Positions 10,666-18,965 of a stretch of DNA of 64,000 nucleotides are shown here, in pieces (position 1 is the first letter of the stretch; each line of letters starts with the position of its first letter). Under the pieces are notes generated by a model that worked only from the letters and a program-made list of their open reading frames with translations, had not been told where the DNA came from and did not search any database. The stretch comes from Gammaproteobacteria bacterium (GTDB taxonomy: Bacteria; Pseudomonadota; Gammaproteobacteria; Burkholderiales; Rhodocyclaceae): positions 238,950-302,949 of the forward strand of contig JAHJVE010000007.1 in assembly GCA_018828385.1 (NCBI GenBank). The letters are read 5' to 3'. Position numbers and translations under genes: made by a program.

Positions 10666-10974
10666 ATGATGTCTAACGTTAAAACCATCGAGAAAATCGA
10701 CGCTCGTGAAATCCGTCGCAAGCTTGGCCTGAACCAGCAACAGTTCTGGTCCACCCTCGGCGTCACGCAGAGTGGCGGTTCCCGCTACGAAAGCGGCCGC
10801 AACATGCCGAAGCCGGTGCGCGAATTGCTGCGTCTGGTTCATGTCGAACAAGTCGATATCAAGAACATCAAGCGCGACGATATCGAAGTCGTCGAATATT
10901 TGAAGTCTCAGGAACCGGAGCTGTTCAAGTCCCTGAAGAAATCGGCTCGCGCTCACGCCAAAAAAGCGGCCTGA
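10666..10974 (+). CDS. Small helix-turn-helix (XRE-like) regulator
   Basis: 102 residues. Residues 12-45 (AREIRRKLGLNQQQFWSTLG, then VTQSGGSRYESGRNMP) form a helix-turn-helix of the XRE/Cro type. The C-terminus is Lys/Ala-rich (KKSARAHAKKAA), reminiscent of nucleoid-associated tails. It has a GGAG site five bases before the first ATG; a second ATG follows at once. The region upstream (10411-10665) is AT-rich compared with its surroundings and probably holds its promoter. Target genes are unknown. Confidence 0.75.
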   Translation: MMSNVKTIEKIDAREIRRKLGLNQQQFWSTLGVTQSGGSRYESGRNMPKPVRELLRLVHVEQVDIKNIKRDDIEVVEYLKSQEPELFKSLKKSARAHAKKAA

Positions 10975-10992
10975 TTTTTGCCCCGAAAGGGG

Positions 10993-11009
10993 CGTCGACC
11001 GTAGCAACG
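10993..11009 (+). repeat. Dispersed repeat, short variant copy
   Basis: GTCGACCGTAGCAACG keeps the right half of the core with C for T. It lies between the convergent XRE-like and radical SAM genes. Confidence 0.45.
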
Positions 11010-11013
11010 GGCA

Positions 11014-11850
11014 TCACGGGGAAACAATGACCCGGATGCCCGTTTCTTTTTCTATCTGCTCGGCGAAATCGAGCAATGCCTGTTCTGGCAAGGCACTCAG
11101 GCGTGGCGCTGCTGGTTGTAGCGATGGCCTTGCTAGGCCATAGAGGTGTATACCGGACAGTTTCCCGGCAAGTGGCCGCAACAGATCGCAATAGGCGATT
11201 CGTGAAGCAAGCGGTGGCGCAAGGCCATCCAGCGCGAACCAGCAGGTTTGCACCCATGTCGGCGCGAGCCCGGCGCAGATTTCGAGATTTTTTGACATTT
11301 TTGCCATTTGCCACGGAACGCCATTTATTTCGGCGACTTCTTCGGCTATGGCACGGTCAATCTTGAACCAGACTTCGCCATCCAGCCGGCCTAATTGGCG
11401 AATCCCCGACTGCACTTCGGGACGATGCATCAGGCTGCCGTTGGTGATCAGGCGCACAACCAGCCGGCCAGTCTGCTCGAAGCGTTCCAGTACCTTCCCG
11501 ACCACGCCGACCGCCTCGGCGAACTCGGCGGCACTGGTCGGCTCGCCGTTGCCGGAAAACGCCACGTCCATCAGCCGCCGCGCCTCGGGTGGCACTTGCC
11601 GCTGCATGAAGTCGCCGCTCAGTGCGTCGTCGAGAAAACCAGCCAGTTCCCGTTCCAGGCAATCCAGGTCAATCGGCGGCGGCCCGCCTCGGGTGAGGTT
11701 TTCGACCTGACAATAAACACAGGCCCAGTTGCAGGCGTTGTTGGGGTTGAGGTTGATGCCGACCGATACCCCGCCGGCCCGGCGCGAGATGACGGGATAA
11801 ACGTAGCGCAGGCCGGCACTGTCGCGGCGGTGATCGTCTGTGGAGAGCAT
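11014..11850 (-). CDS. Radical SAM protein of unknown substrate
   Basis: 278 residues. The [4Fe-4S]/S-adenosylmethionine motif CX3CX2C is visible as NACNWACVYCQ near residue 40, followed by the GNGEPT-type motif (FSGNGEPTSAAEF) that contacts SAM. No second cluster motif is obvious. It is divergent from queD with only about 45 bases between, but it does not look like QueE and the pairing may be incidental. It could be a MoaA/YfkB-type enzyme; the substrate is not readable from sequence. Confidence 0.8.
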   Translation of the reverse strand: MLSTDDHRRDSAGLRYVYPVISRRAGGVSVGINLNPNNACNWACVYCQVENLTRGGPPPIDLDCLERELAGFLDDALSGDFMQRQVPPEARRLMDVAFSGNGEPTSAAEFAEAVGVVGKVLERFEQTGRLVVRLITNGSLMHRPEVQSGIRQLGRLDGEVWFKIDRAIAEEVAEINGVPWQMAKMSKNLEICAGLAPTWVQTCWFALDGLAPPLASRIAYCDLLRPLAGKLSGIHLYGLARPSLQPAAPRLSALPEQALLDFAEQIEKETGIRVIVSP

Positions 11851-11894
11851 GGTGCATTGTATAATCCGCGACCGCCTTGTTGAGCAAAACGCCC

Positions 11895-12347
11895 ATGTTG
11901 ATTACCCGCCGTCTCGAATTCGATGCCGGGCACCGCATCCCCGACCACAAAAGCCAGTGCCGCCATCTGCACGGGCACCGCTACGCCATTGAAATCACCT
12001 TGTCCGGCAGCGTCATCGACAAGGCTGGCGATGCCGCCAACGGCATGGTGATGGACTTCTCGCAGATCAAGGATCTGGCCAACATCCATCTGGTCAATGA
12101 ATGGGATCATGCTTTTCTAGCCTACGCCGGCGACAAGGCCGTTGTTGACTTTCTCGCTTCGATGCCGGGCCACAAGACGGTCATCCTCGACCGCGTGCCA
12201 ACCGCTGAAAATCTGGCCCGCATCGCCTTTGAGCGCCTCGATGCCGTTTACCGCGACACCTATGGCAATCATCTGCAGCTCGAACAGGTCCGCCTTTACG
12301 AAACGCCCAATTGCTGGGCTGATGCGCTTCGCACCAAGCTGGATTGA
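11895..12347 (+). CDS. queD: 6-carboxytetrahydropterin synthase family
   Basis: 150 residues from the ATG at 11895. It has the fold signature of the PTPS/QueD family: zinc-binding histidines in FDAGHRI and CRHLHGHRY, the catalytic Cys in KSQCRHLHG, and the C-terminal VRLYETPNCWA. QueD makes 6-carboxy-5,6,7,8-tetrahydropterin from dihydroneopterin triphosphate in queuosine synthesis. A TATAAT box lies at about 11859 upstream. A longer frame from a TTG at 11877 is possible but less likely. Confidence 0.9.
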   Translation: MLITRRLEFDAGHRIPDHKSQCRHLHGHRYAIEITLSGSVIDKAGDAANGMVMDFSQIKDLANIHLVNEWDHAFLAYAGDKAVVDFLASMPGHKTVILDRVPTAENLARIAFERLDAVYRDTYGNHLQLEQVRLYETPNCWADALRTKLD

Positions 12348-12418
12348 GCGAAAAAAATTATCCCCCTATACTGCGGCAATACAGCAAGCACATTGACTGC
12401 AAGCGCACGGAGGGGGAA

Positions 12419-12484
12419 ATGAAAAACAAGAAAGCCAATCGGCCCAGGCAAACCGTGCCCGGCATCAGCGCCAATCCGGCATGA
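12419..12484 (+). CDS. 21-residue upstream ORF coupled to the patatin gene
   Basis: The ORF encodes MKNKKANRPRQTVPGISANP plus one Ala. It has the strongest ribosome binding site in its neighbourhood (GGAGGGGG, three bases before the ATG). Its stop overlaps the patatin start as ATGA, the hallmark of translational coupling. The patatin gene itself lacks a good site because its upstream bases are this ORF. It may be a leader peptide that loads ribosomes; a function of its own is unknown. Confidence 0.5.
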   Translation: MKNKKANRPRQTVPGISANPA

Positions 12485-13629
12485 ACCCGCCCCCGGCGAG
12501 CGCCGGCAAGACAGCGCTGGTCCTCACCGGTGGAGGCGCCAGAGCGGCCTATCAGGTCGGCGTCATGCTTGCGGTGGCCAAGCTGTCGACCAATCGCCGC
12601 AAAAACCCCTTTCCCATCCTGTGCGGCACCTCTGCCGGGGCCATCAATGCGGCCGGCATCGCCTGCCTGGCCGACAACTTCGGCAAGGCCGTTTCCGTGC
12701 TCGCCAGCTTCTGGCGCAACATGCACGCCGGCGACATCTACCGTGCCGACCCTGTCGGCATCGGCCTCAAGGGTGCCCACTGGATGACCATGCTGACGCT
12801 GGGCTGGTTGATTCGCAGTCGGCCACGCTCACTGCTCGACAATTCACCACTGCGCGAGCTACTGAGTCGCCACCTCGACTTCCGCGGCATCGAACGCTCG
12901 ATCGCCAATGGCGCGTTGCACGCCCTGAGTATTTCGGCATCCGGCTATGAATCGGGCGACAACATCAATTTCTTTCAGGGCCACGCCGATGCCCAGCCCT
13001 GGCATCGCGTCCAGCGCATCGGCATCCGCTCGGAAATCGGCGTAGACCATCTGCTCGCTTCCAGCGCCATTCCCTTCATTTTTCCGGCTACCAAGATTCA
13101 CCGCGAATTTTTCGGCGATGGCTCTATGCGCCAGCTGGCGCCGATTTCTCCTGCCATCCACCTCGGTGCCGAGCGGGTACTGATCGTTGGCGCCGGACGC
13201 AAGAATGAACATCAGGAACGGCGCCGGGTCGACAGCCACCCCTCGCTGGCCCAAATTGCCGGCCACGCACTATCCAGCATCTTTCTCGACAGCCTGGCCG
13301 TCGATATCGAGCGCATGCAGCGGATCAACCGGACGCTCGCCGCCATTCCAAGCGAGGTCAGGGAAAACAATGAAATTCCGCTAAGACCGATCAAGGCCCT
13401 GATCATTTCGCCCTCGGAACGCATCGAGCGCATCGCCGCCGAACATGCCGGCTCCCTGCCCTGGGCAATGCGCACGATGCTCGGCGGCATTGGCGGCATG
13501 AACCGCCGCAACGGCACGCTGACCAGCTACCTGCTGTTCGAGAAGCCCTATACGCGAGCCTTGATCGACCTGGGCTACGCCGACACCATGGCGCGCTCGG
13601 ACGAAGTCGGGGAATTCCTCGACCTCTGA
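12481..13629 (+). CDS. Patatin-like phospholipase
   Basis: 382 residues. The oxyanion-hole motif GGGARAAYQVG (residues about 18-28) and the nucleophile elbow GTSAG are visible, with the catalytic Asp in FGDGSMRQLAPISPAI. Patatin-like enzymes hydrolyse acyl chains from lipids. There is no signal peptide, so it should be cytoplasmic or membrane-associated. Translation is probably coupled to the small ORF that overlaps its start. Confidence 0.88.
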   Translation: MNPPPASAGKTALVLTGGGARAAYQVGVMLAVAKLSTNRRKNPFPILCGTSAGAINAAGIACLADNFGKAVSVLASFWRNMHAGDIYRADPVGIGLKGAHWMTMLTLGWLIRSRPRSLLDNSPLRELLSRHLDFRGIERSIANGALHALSISASGYESGDNINFFQGHADAQPWHRVQRIGIRSEIGVDHLLASSAIPFIFPATKIHREFFGDGSMRQLAPISPAIHLGAERVLIVGAGRKNEHQERRRVDSHPSLAQIAGHALSSIFLDSLAVDIERMQRINRTLAAIPSEVRENNEIPLRPIKALIISPSERIERIAAEHAGSLPWAMRTMLGGIGGMNRRNGTLTSYLLFEKPYTRALIDLGYADTMARSDEVGEFLDL

Positions 13630-13662
13630 GCCAGACTCGCTACGCTGCCAGCTCTGCTTGAG

Positions 13663-13697
13663 CTTCCACGGTCAACCGGGAAAAACGCCCAAAAATG
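13663..13697 (-). repeat. Dispersed repeat, copy in reverse orientation
   Basis: Read on the minus strand it gives TTTTTCCCGGTTGACCGTGG, with TTTTTGGGC further left, matching the long arm of other copies. It lies between the patatin gene and tRNA-Ser. Confidence 0.7.
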
Positions 13698-13743
13698 AAA
13701 TGCTCATGCCCCCGAACGAGACCGGCAAACCAAGGGCACGGTG

Positions 13744-13770
13744 AAAAACAAAACGGCCCCGCTGGGGCCG
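13744..13770 (-). terminator. Intrinsic terminator after tRNA-Ser
   Basis: On the minus strand the hairpin CGGCCCC-AGC-GGGGCCG is followed by TTTTGTTTTT, a strong intrinsic terminator about 10 bases after the tRNA 3' end. Confidence 0.85.
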
Positions 13771-13780
13771 TTGGTATTTC

Positions 13781-13868
13781 TGGCGGGTCCGGTGAGATTC
13801 GAACTCACGATGCTTTTCAGCACGCCGGTTTTCAAGACCGGTGCATTCAACCACTCTGCCACAGACCC
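13781..13868 (-). tRNA. tRNA-Ser (UGA)
   Basis: 88 bases including an encoded CCA. The acceptor stem GGGTCTG pairs with CGGACCC, the anticodon loop is CTTGAAA (anticodon TGA) between CCGGT and ACCGG, and a long variable arm (class II) is present. The T loop is GTTCGAATC. All arms fold, so the gene appears functional. Confidence 0.95.
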
Positions 13869-13995
13869 GGAAGGCGCGCATGATAGCACAGTCGCCGCCG
13901 GCGCAATCCGGCTGAAGCGCTTGGGAATAATTGAAACTTCGGGCATGCTCCGTTAGTCTTAGAATCTGTCGTAACAACACAAGGAAGCTTCCCGC

Positions 13996-14688
13996 ATGAA
14001 CACCAACTTCGAGATTGCCAATCAGGGCTCTGCCGGGCTGGCATTGCAGCAGAACCGCGTTCTGCGCAACACCTACATGCTGCTCGGTCTTTCCATGGTA
14101 CCGACGGTCATTGGCGCACTGGTCGGCATCCAGATGCAATTCAGCTTCCTGGCGGGTAGCCCGCTCATTTCCTTCCTGCTCTTCATGGGCGTTGCCATGG
14201 GCTTCATGTGGGGTATCGAGAAGAACAAGGACAGCGGACTGGGCATCGCCCTGCTCCTCGGCTTCACCTTCTTCATGGGCCTCATGCTGTCGCGCATCCT
14301 GCAAGTCGCCCTCGGCTTCTCCAACGGTGGTTCGATGATCGCCATGGCCGCCGGTGGCACGGGCGCCGTGTTCTTCACGATGTCGACAGTCGCCGCCGTC
14401 AGCAAGCGTGACTTCAGCGGCATGGGCAAGTTCCTCTTCGTCGGCATGATCGTCGTCCTGCTCGCCGCCGTCGCCAACATCTTCTTCCAGATTCCGGCGC
14501 TGTCGCTGACCATTGCCGTGGCAGTTGTCGGCATCTTCTCGGCCTATATCCTGTACGACATCAGCCGCATCGTTCAGGGTGGCGAAACCAACTATGTGAG
14601 CGCGACCCTGGCGGTTTACCTCGACGTTTACAACGTTTTCGTCGGCTTGCTGCAACTGATCATGGCTCTCACCGGCGAGCGCGACTAA
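13996..14688 (+). CDS. Bax inhibitor-1/YccA family membrane protein
   Basis: 230 residues with about seven membrane spans. The N-terminus (LQQNRVLRNTYMLLGLSMVP) and the C-terminal segment (ILYDISRIVQGGETNYVSAT) are typical of the YccA/YbhL/BI-1 family, implicated in FtsH modulation or calcium leak. It stands alone, with AGGAAG upstream of the start and a terminator after the stop. Confidence 0.92.
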   Translation: MNTNFEIANQGSAGLALQQNRVLRNTYMLLGLSMVPTVIGALVGIQMQFSFLAGSPLISFLLFMGVAMGFMWGIEKNKDSGLGIALLLGFTFFMGLMLSRILQVALGFSNGGSMIAMAAGGTGAVFFTMSTVAAVSKRDFSGMGKFLFVGMIVVLLAAVANIFFQIPALSLTIAVAVVGIFSAYILYDISRIVQGGETNYVSATLAVYLDVYNVFVGLLQLIMALTGERD

Positions 14689-14707
14689 GCTTCGCTGGAT
14701 CGATAGA

Positions 14708-14734
14708 AAAAGGCGGCCTCGGCCGCCTTTTTTA
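14708..14734 (+). terminator. Bidirectional terminator between BI-1 gene and rlmD
   Basis: AAAAAGGCGGCC, then GGCCGCCTTTTTT: a perfect hairpin with A and T runs at the two ends, between convergent genes. Confidence 0.88.
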
Positions 14735-14754
14735 CGTCTTCAACATCCGCGTCA

Positions 14755-16053
14755 TCAAGGTCGCTCGAAAACGGCAATCGACTCGACGTGGGCGGTGTGC
14801 GGGAACATGTTCACAGCACCGGCCGAGACGAAACGGTAGCCCTTTTCCGTGACCAACACCGCCGCATCGCGGGCCAGAGTACCGGGATTGCAGGAAACGT
14901 AGACAATGCGCCGTGGCGCGTCTTTTCCCAGCGCCCGGACCAACTCAACAGCCCCTTCGCGCGGCGGGTCGATCAACATCTTGTTGAAACGACCGAGCGC
15001 CGCCAGCGATTGCTCTGAACATTCGAAGAGGTTGGCAACACCGAACTCGACACGATCAGCCAGGCCGTTCGCAACCGCGCTCTCTCGCCCGCGCGCCACC
15101 AGCCCGGCGCTACCTTCGACACCCACAACGCTTGCCCCTGAGCGGGCAATCGGCAAGGTGAAATTTCCCAAGCCGCAAAACATGTCGGCAATCCGCTCGC
15201 CCGGTTGCGGGTCAAGCAGGCGCATGGCGCGACGGACCAGCACGCGATTCACCGCATGGTTCACCTGAGTAAAATCATTGGGCTTGAAATCGAACTCGAG
15301 TTCGAACTCCGGCAGGGTGTAGGACAAACGCGGCCCCGGCTGCGGATGAAAGCGCCGGATGGAATCCGGGCCCTTCGGCTGCAGGTAGAAGACGATGGCG
15401 TGCCGGTCGGCAAATTCGCGCAACAAATGCTCATCCGCCGCCGTGAGCGGATCCAGAATGCGCAACAGCACCGCCGTGCAATGCTCGCCAACCGCCACTT
15501 CGACCTCGCGGACACGGTCAGGCACCGTCAAGGCGCCGAGCAACTCTCGCATGGGCATTAGCAAGACCGACACGTGTGGTGGCAACACATCGCAGCTCCG
15601 AATGTCGGCAATGTAGCTGCTGCGCCATTCATGGAAGCCAATCAGCACGCCCCCGCTTTTTGAAACCTGACGAACCGCCAGGCGGGCCCGATGCCGATAA
15701 CCCCAGGGCTCGCCCTGAATCGGCGGCAGCATCGTTTCCGGACGAACGCGACCGATATGCCAGAGGCTGTCCTCAAGCACGCGTTGCTTGGCAGCGACTT
15801 GCGCCGAAGTATCCATGTGCTGCATGGCACAACCGCCACAAACTCCGAAATGCGGACAGCGCGGCACAACGCGCGCATTTGAAGGCTTGATGACGCGAAC
15901 GAGATTCGCCAGTTCGAATTTGGATTTTTTCCGGAAACTGGCGTACTCGACTGTTTCGCCCGGCAACGCACCATCGACAAAAACGGCTTTGCCATCCTGA
16001 CGGGTAATCCCCCGTGCCTCGTGGTCCAGCGATTCAATGATCCCGATCGGCAC
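14755..16053 (-). CDS. rlmD: 23S rRNA (uracil-1939-C5)-methyltransferase
   Basis: 432 residues. An N-terminal TRAM-like domain ([20 protein letters not shown]) precedes the [4Fe-4S] cysteines ([14 protein letters not shown], with a further Cys later) and a C-terminal SAM methyltransferase domain ([13 protein letters not shown]). The catalytic Cys is in [12 protein letters not shown]. The chosen start is a GTG at 16053 because GGAG sits six bases upstream; a TTG two codons earlier would place GGAG directly against the start. That site lies in a diverged copy of the dispersed repeat. Confidence 0.93.
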   Translation of the reverse strand: MPIGIIESLDHEARGITRQDGKAVFVDGALPGETVEYASFRKKSKFELANLVRVIKPSNARVVPRCPHFGVCGGCAMQHMDTSAQVAAKQRVLEDSLWHIGRVRPETMLPPIQGEPWGYRHRARLAVRQVSKSGGVLIGFHEWRSSYIADIRSCDVLPPHVSVLLMPMRELLGALTVPDRVREVEVAVGEHCTAVLLRILDPLTAADEHLLREFADRHAIVFYLQPKGPDSIRRFHPQPGPRLSYTLPEFELEFDFKPNDFTQVNHAVNRVLVRRAMRLLDPQPGERIADMFCGLGNFTLPIARSGASVVGVEGSAGLVARGRESAVANGLADRVEFGVANLFECSEQSLAALGRFNKMLIDPPREGAVELVRALGKDAPRRIVYVSCNPGTLARDAAVLVTEKGYRFVSAGAVNMFPHTAHVESIAVFERP

Positions 16054-16072
16054 GGTCAACTCCGAAAAAGCG
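16051..16072 (-). repeat. Diverged dispersed repeat over the rlmD start
   Basis: The minus strand reads CTTTTTCGGAGTTGACCGTG, close to the consensus except GGAG replaces CCGG. It supplies the RBS and GTG start of rlmD. Confidence 0.5.
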
Positions 16073-16103
16073 CGAATTTTATCAATCGGTTACACTAAGC
16101 GCC

Positions 16104-16580
16104 ATGGCTCGCGAACTAATTACCTCATGGGCAGACTACCAGATGGCACTCGACCGCCTGCTGGCCATTGCCTGTCACAAGATCAGCATTTACGACGAAG
16201 ATCTCGGCTCGCTGAAACTCGACTCAGCCCCCCGCCTTCTTCATATTAAACGCGTTCTCGCTGCCGGCCAGGAAGACGCACTGCAAATCGCCGTTCGCGA
16301 CGCCGGGCCGATCCGCCAGAAGCACCCACTTTTTCTCAATCTATTGAGCACCTTCGGCCACCGTGCGACTGCCCGCGAAACAGCCCCGCAACTGGCGCAC
16401 CTGCGCGACAGCATAATCATCGTCGACAACAAACACGCCCTCATTCGCTTCGAACGCGACATGCCGCGCGGCAAATTGCTGATTGATGAAATTGACGAAC
16501 TGCGTCCCTACCTGACCCGCTTCAGGGAAATCTGGTCAGAAGGCGGCCAAAATATTGCCAACCGGGCTCTGGGACTCTGA
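16104..16580 (+). CDS. Conserved-looking protein of unknown function
   Basis: 158 residues, not recognised. It has no signal peptide or membrane span and is rich in charged residues. A central segment (LRDSIIIVDNKHALIRFERD) and C-terminus (DELRPYLTRFREIWSEGG) look like a small alpha/beta domain; the layout recalls short phospholipase-D-like or DUF7931-type proteins, but no HKD motif is seen. It is divergent from rlmD with about 50 bases between. Confidence 0.7.
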   Translation: MARELITSWADYQMALDRLLAIACHKISIYDEDLGSLKLDSAPRLLHIKRVLAAGQEDALQIAVRDAGPIRQKHPLFLNLLSTFGHRATARETAPQLAHLRDSIIIVDNKHALIRFERDMPRGKLLIDEIDELRPYLTRFREIWSEGGQNIANRALGL

Positions 16581-16641
16581 GCTCAAGTTCTTCGTATACG
16601 TTTGCGCACTGCAGCAAGTCACCACCACCCAAAATTAATTG

Positions 16642-16651
16642 TTGCTATAAT
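16642..16651 (+). promoter_or_regulatory. Extended -10 promoter of the Ala/Pro lipoprotein gene
   Basis: TTGCTATAAT contains TG-N-TATAAT, an extended -10 element, 75 bases before the start codon. No good -35 lies 17 bases upstream, as is usual for extended -10 promoters. Confidence 0.5.
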
Positions 16652-16725
16652 CGACGACTGATCAGGTAGCCCCTGATCTCCAATCAATTTAGATATTGTT
16701 GCTTCTTGTCGATAAGGAAATTCCC

Positions 16726-16998
16726 ATGAATAAGTCACTCCTCGTTGCTGCCCTGCTGGCCGTTGCTCTGTCTGCTTGCGGCAAGGCACCGGAAGCCCCG
16801 GCTGCTGCCGCTCCGGCTCCGGCCCCGGTTGCCGCTCCGGCTGCTGATGCCGCCGCTCCGGCTGCTGCCCCGGCTGCTGCCCCGGCTGCTGATGCTGCTG
16901 CCCCGGCTGCCGCTCCGGCCGCTGATGCTGCTGCTCCGGCTGCTGCTCCGGCTGCTGATGCCGCCGCTCCGGCTGCCGCCGACGCTGCCAAGAAGTAA
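16726..16998 (+). CDS. Ala/Pro-repeat lipoprotein
   Basis: 90 residues. The signal peptide ends in the lipobox LSAC (Cys about 18). The rest is almost only Ala and Pro with periodic Asp (units such as AAAPAADAAAP), encoded by a GCTGCTCCGGCTGCTGATGC-type DNA repeat. It should be a short lipid-anchored spacer or cell-wall spanning peptide. The DNA repeats could vary in number between strains. AAGGAAA precedes the ATG, and a strong terminator follows. Confidence 0.78.
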   Translation: MNKSLLVAALLAVALSACGKAPEAPAAAAPAPAPVAAPAADAAAPAAAPAAAPAADAAAPAAAPAADAAAPAAAPAADAAAPAAADAAKK

Positions 16999-17014
16999 TT
17001 TTCTTGCCGCAACG

Positions 17015-17042
17015 AAAACGGGGCTTCGGCCCCGTTTTTTTA
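17015..17042 (+). terminator. Intrinsic terminator
   Basis: AAAACGGGGC-TTCG-GCCCCGTTTTTTT: a stable tetraloop hairpin with a long T run, after the Ala/Pro lipoprotein gene. Confidence 0.92.
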
Positions 17043-17055
17043 TTGTCTTGCGTTT

Positions 17056-17823
17056 TTATTCCAGGCTTCGCCAATCAAATCCGAAATCAGGGTTCGCCAC
17101 ACCAACCCATTCGTCGGGACACCCCAGCACCCTCGTGACTGCTGCAACCGCCAGCTCCGGACGATTGTTGCACTCGCTCAAATGTGCCGCCACCAGGGTC
17201 TGCAGGCCGGAACAATCGATTTGACCCAGCAGCGACGCCGCTACCGAGTTTTCCAGATGTCCATGGCGCCCGGCTATGCGCCGTTTGAGCGAGGCCGGGT
17301 AAGCTGAACGCTCGAGCATTTCGGCATCATGATTGAACTCAAGCACCAAACCTGCGCAGCCGGATAGCATTGCGCAGACATGTGCCGTCGGCTCGCCAAT
17401 ATCCGTCAACACGCCCAGGCGGATGCCCGAACCGGAAAAAACGTATTGCACGGGTTCGCGGGCATCGTGAGGAACAGGAAAAGGCTGGATCTCCAAACTG
17501 CCGATGGATAGCGAACGGTGGCTGTCGATCAGGCGAAGATCGAGGTTGGAGTCAGTTTCACGACAAGCCGCCCAGGTCCCATGCGTCATCCAGACGGGCA
17601 AGCCGAACTTGCGGGCCAGCCGAAATACGCCAGCAACATGGTCGCCATGCTCATGGGTAACCAGGATACCGGCCAGATCGGAGGGGGTTCGGCCAAGACG
17701 CTGCAAGCGGGCCGCGGTTTCCCGCAACCCGAAGCCGCAGTCGAGCATCAGGCAAGTTGCCCCATGCTCGACAAGGAGCGCATTCCCCGCGCTACCGCTG
17801 CCGAGCGAGGCAAAACGGATCAC
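17056..17823 (-). CDS. MBL-fold metallo-hydrolase, WalJ/YycJ-like
   Basis: 255 residues. The metal-binding motif THEHGDHVAG lies near residue 60 and the N-terminus (MIRFASLGSGSAGNALLVEH) is typical of the YycJ/WalJ group, proposed to be single-stranded DNA exonucleases or hydrolases of unknown substrate. It overlaps the end of bamC by four bases (ATGA), so the two are translationally coupled. Confidence 0.88.
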   Translation of the reverse strand: MIRFASLGSGSAGNALLVEHGATCLMLDCGFGLRETAARLQRLGRTPSDLAGILVTHEHGDHVAGVFRLARKFGLPVWMTHGTWAACRETDSNLDLRLIDSHRSLSIGSLEIQPFPVPHDAREPVQYVFSGSGIRLGVLTDIGEPTAHVCAMLSGCAGLVLEFNHDAEMLERSAYPASLKRRIAGRHGHLENSVAASLLGQIDCSGLQTLVAAHLSECNNRPELAVAAVTRVLGCPDEWVGVANPDFGFDWRSLE

Positions 17824-18950
17824 TGCAGCTGCTGAAGGAGCAGGCTGAGTATCTTCTTGGCGGTTTCCGACTTGTCGGTACCGCCTTCATTGGAAAGGAC
17901 CTTGACGGTACTCTGTTCGCCAGCATCGCTGACAAAAATACGATACTGGGCATCGGCATTGACCGGCTTCTCCGAGCCCTTCCAGAAAGCCAGCTTGGAC
18001 AAGAGGCCGTCATCCTTCTTGGAACGATTGTCCACCTCAGGATCGACATAGCGCACGAAATACAGGCCACGCGAACGATCACGATCTTCTACGGTAAACC
18101 CGACGCGATCCAGCGCCAGGCCAACTCGACGCCAGGCACGGTCGAAACGATCAAGCACCTCAAGCGTGCCAGCACCGTCATCCGACTTGGCGAGCTTGGC
18201 ACGCGGCTCAGCCTTGGCGGCCACGACCAACGCTTCAGCGCGCTTCTCTTCGGAGCCCAACCGAACCATCAGGCGGCGCAGCATTTCAGCTTCGAGTTCC
18301 GGGTCGGCAGCACGGGGCTGCCAGCGCGTATCGTCCTTGGCCGAAGAGGTATAAACCTCTTCCATGGCGCGATGGCTGACAAAAATATCGGTTGTCCCCG
18401 GCGTCGTGCCCGGTTCGAAACGGGTACGAAACTTGTCGCGTTCGCCGGTTGAGTACAGAGAGTCAAGCAGGCGGCCGACGGTATTGCGAATGATGTCGTC
18501 GCCGATCTTGGCTCGATTTTCAGCCCAGTCGGTTTCCATCACACCGGCTTCAGGGCGCTCAACCGAGATGATGAAACCGGTTTCCTGCCAGAAATCCTTG
18601 ACCGTATCCCACAATTTATCGGCAGGAGCGGCAACGACCAACCAGCGCTGATTACCGGAGCGTTCAACACGGACCTTGTCGACCTCGGGCAGAACGACCG
18701 AATTCTGGGCCTGAGCCTGAGGAGTACGATCGGCGCTATAGGCGGAAAATGTAGCGCTTCCCTTGCCGGCAATATCCGGCACGAGATAGCGGTCATCGCG
18801 TGCGATTTGCGACAGATCCGGCGGCACTTCGAGTGAAGGAACCTTACCAGCAGACTTGTATGCAATTTTCCGGGAATCGGGAAGTACACCACAGCCAGCC
18901 AACGCGATGACAAGCAGTGAAAGGGAGAAACCAGAAAGCCGACGATTCAT
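17820..18950 (-). CDS. bamC: Outer-membrane protein assembly lipoprotein BamC
   Basis: 376 residues. The lipobox LAGC follows the signal peptide (Cys about 20), and the N-terminal segment (KSAGKVPSLEVPPDLSQ) matches the BamD-binding unstructured region of BamC/NlpB. Two helix-grip domains follow. BamC is an accessory part of the beta-barrel assembly machine. It is next to dapA (15 bases), the same dapA-nlpB order seen in E. coli. Confidence 0.92.
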   Translation of the reverse strand: MNRRLSGFSLSLLVIALAGCGVLPDSRKIAYKSAGKVPSLEVPPDLSQIARDDRYLVPDIAGKGSATFSAYSADRTPQAQAQNSVVLPEVDKVRVERSGNQRWLVVAAPADKLWDTVKDFWQETGFIISVERPEAGVMETDWAENRAKIGDDIIRNTVGRLLDSLYSTGERDKFRTRFEPGTTPGTTDIFVSHRAMEEVYTSSAKDDTRWQPRAADPELEAEMLRRLMVRLGSEEKRAEALVVAAKAEPRAKLAKSDDGAGTLEVLDRFDRAWRRVGLALDRVGFTVEDRDRSRGLYFVRYVDPEVDNRSKKDDGLLSKLAFWKGSEKPVNADAQYRIFVSDAGEQSTVKVLSNEGGTDKSETAKKILSLLLQQLQ

Positions 18951-18965
18951 TTTTCTTTACTCCGC

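Noticed and set aside
10981..10992. CCCCGAAAGGGG hairpin as terminator of the XRE-like gene
   Set aside because: Four-base stem and no T run; too weak to claim.
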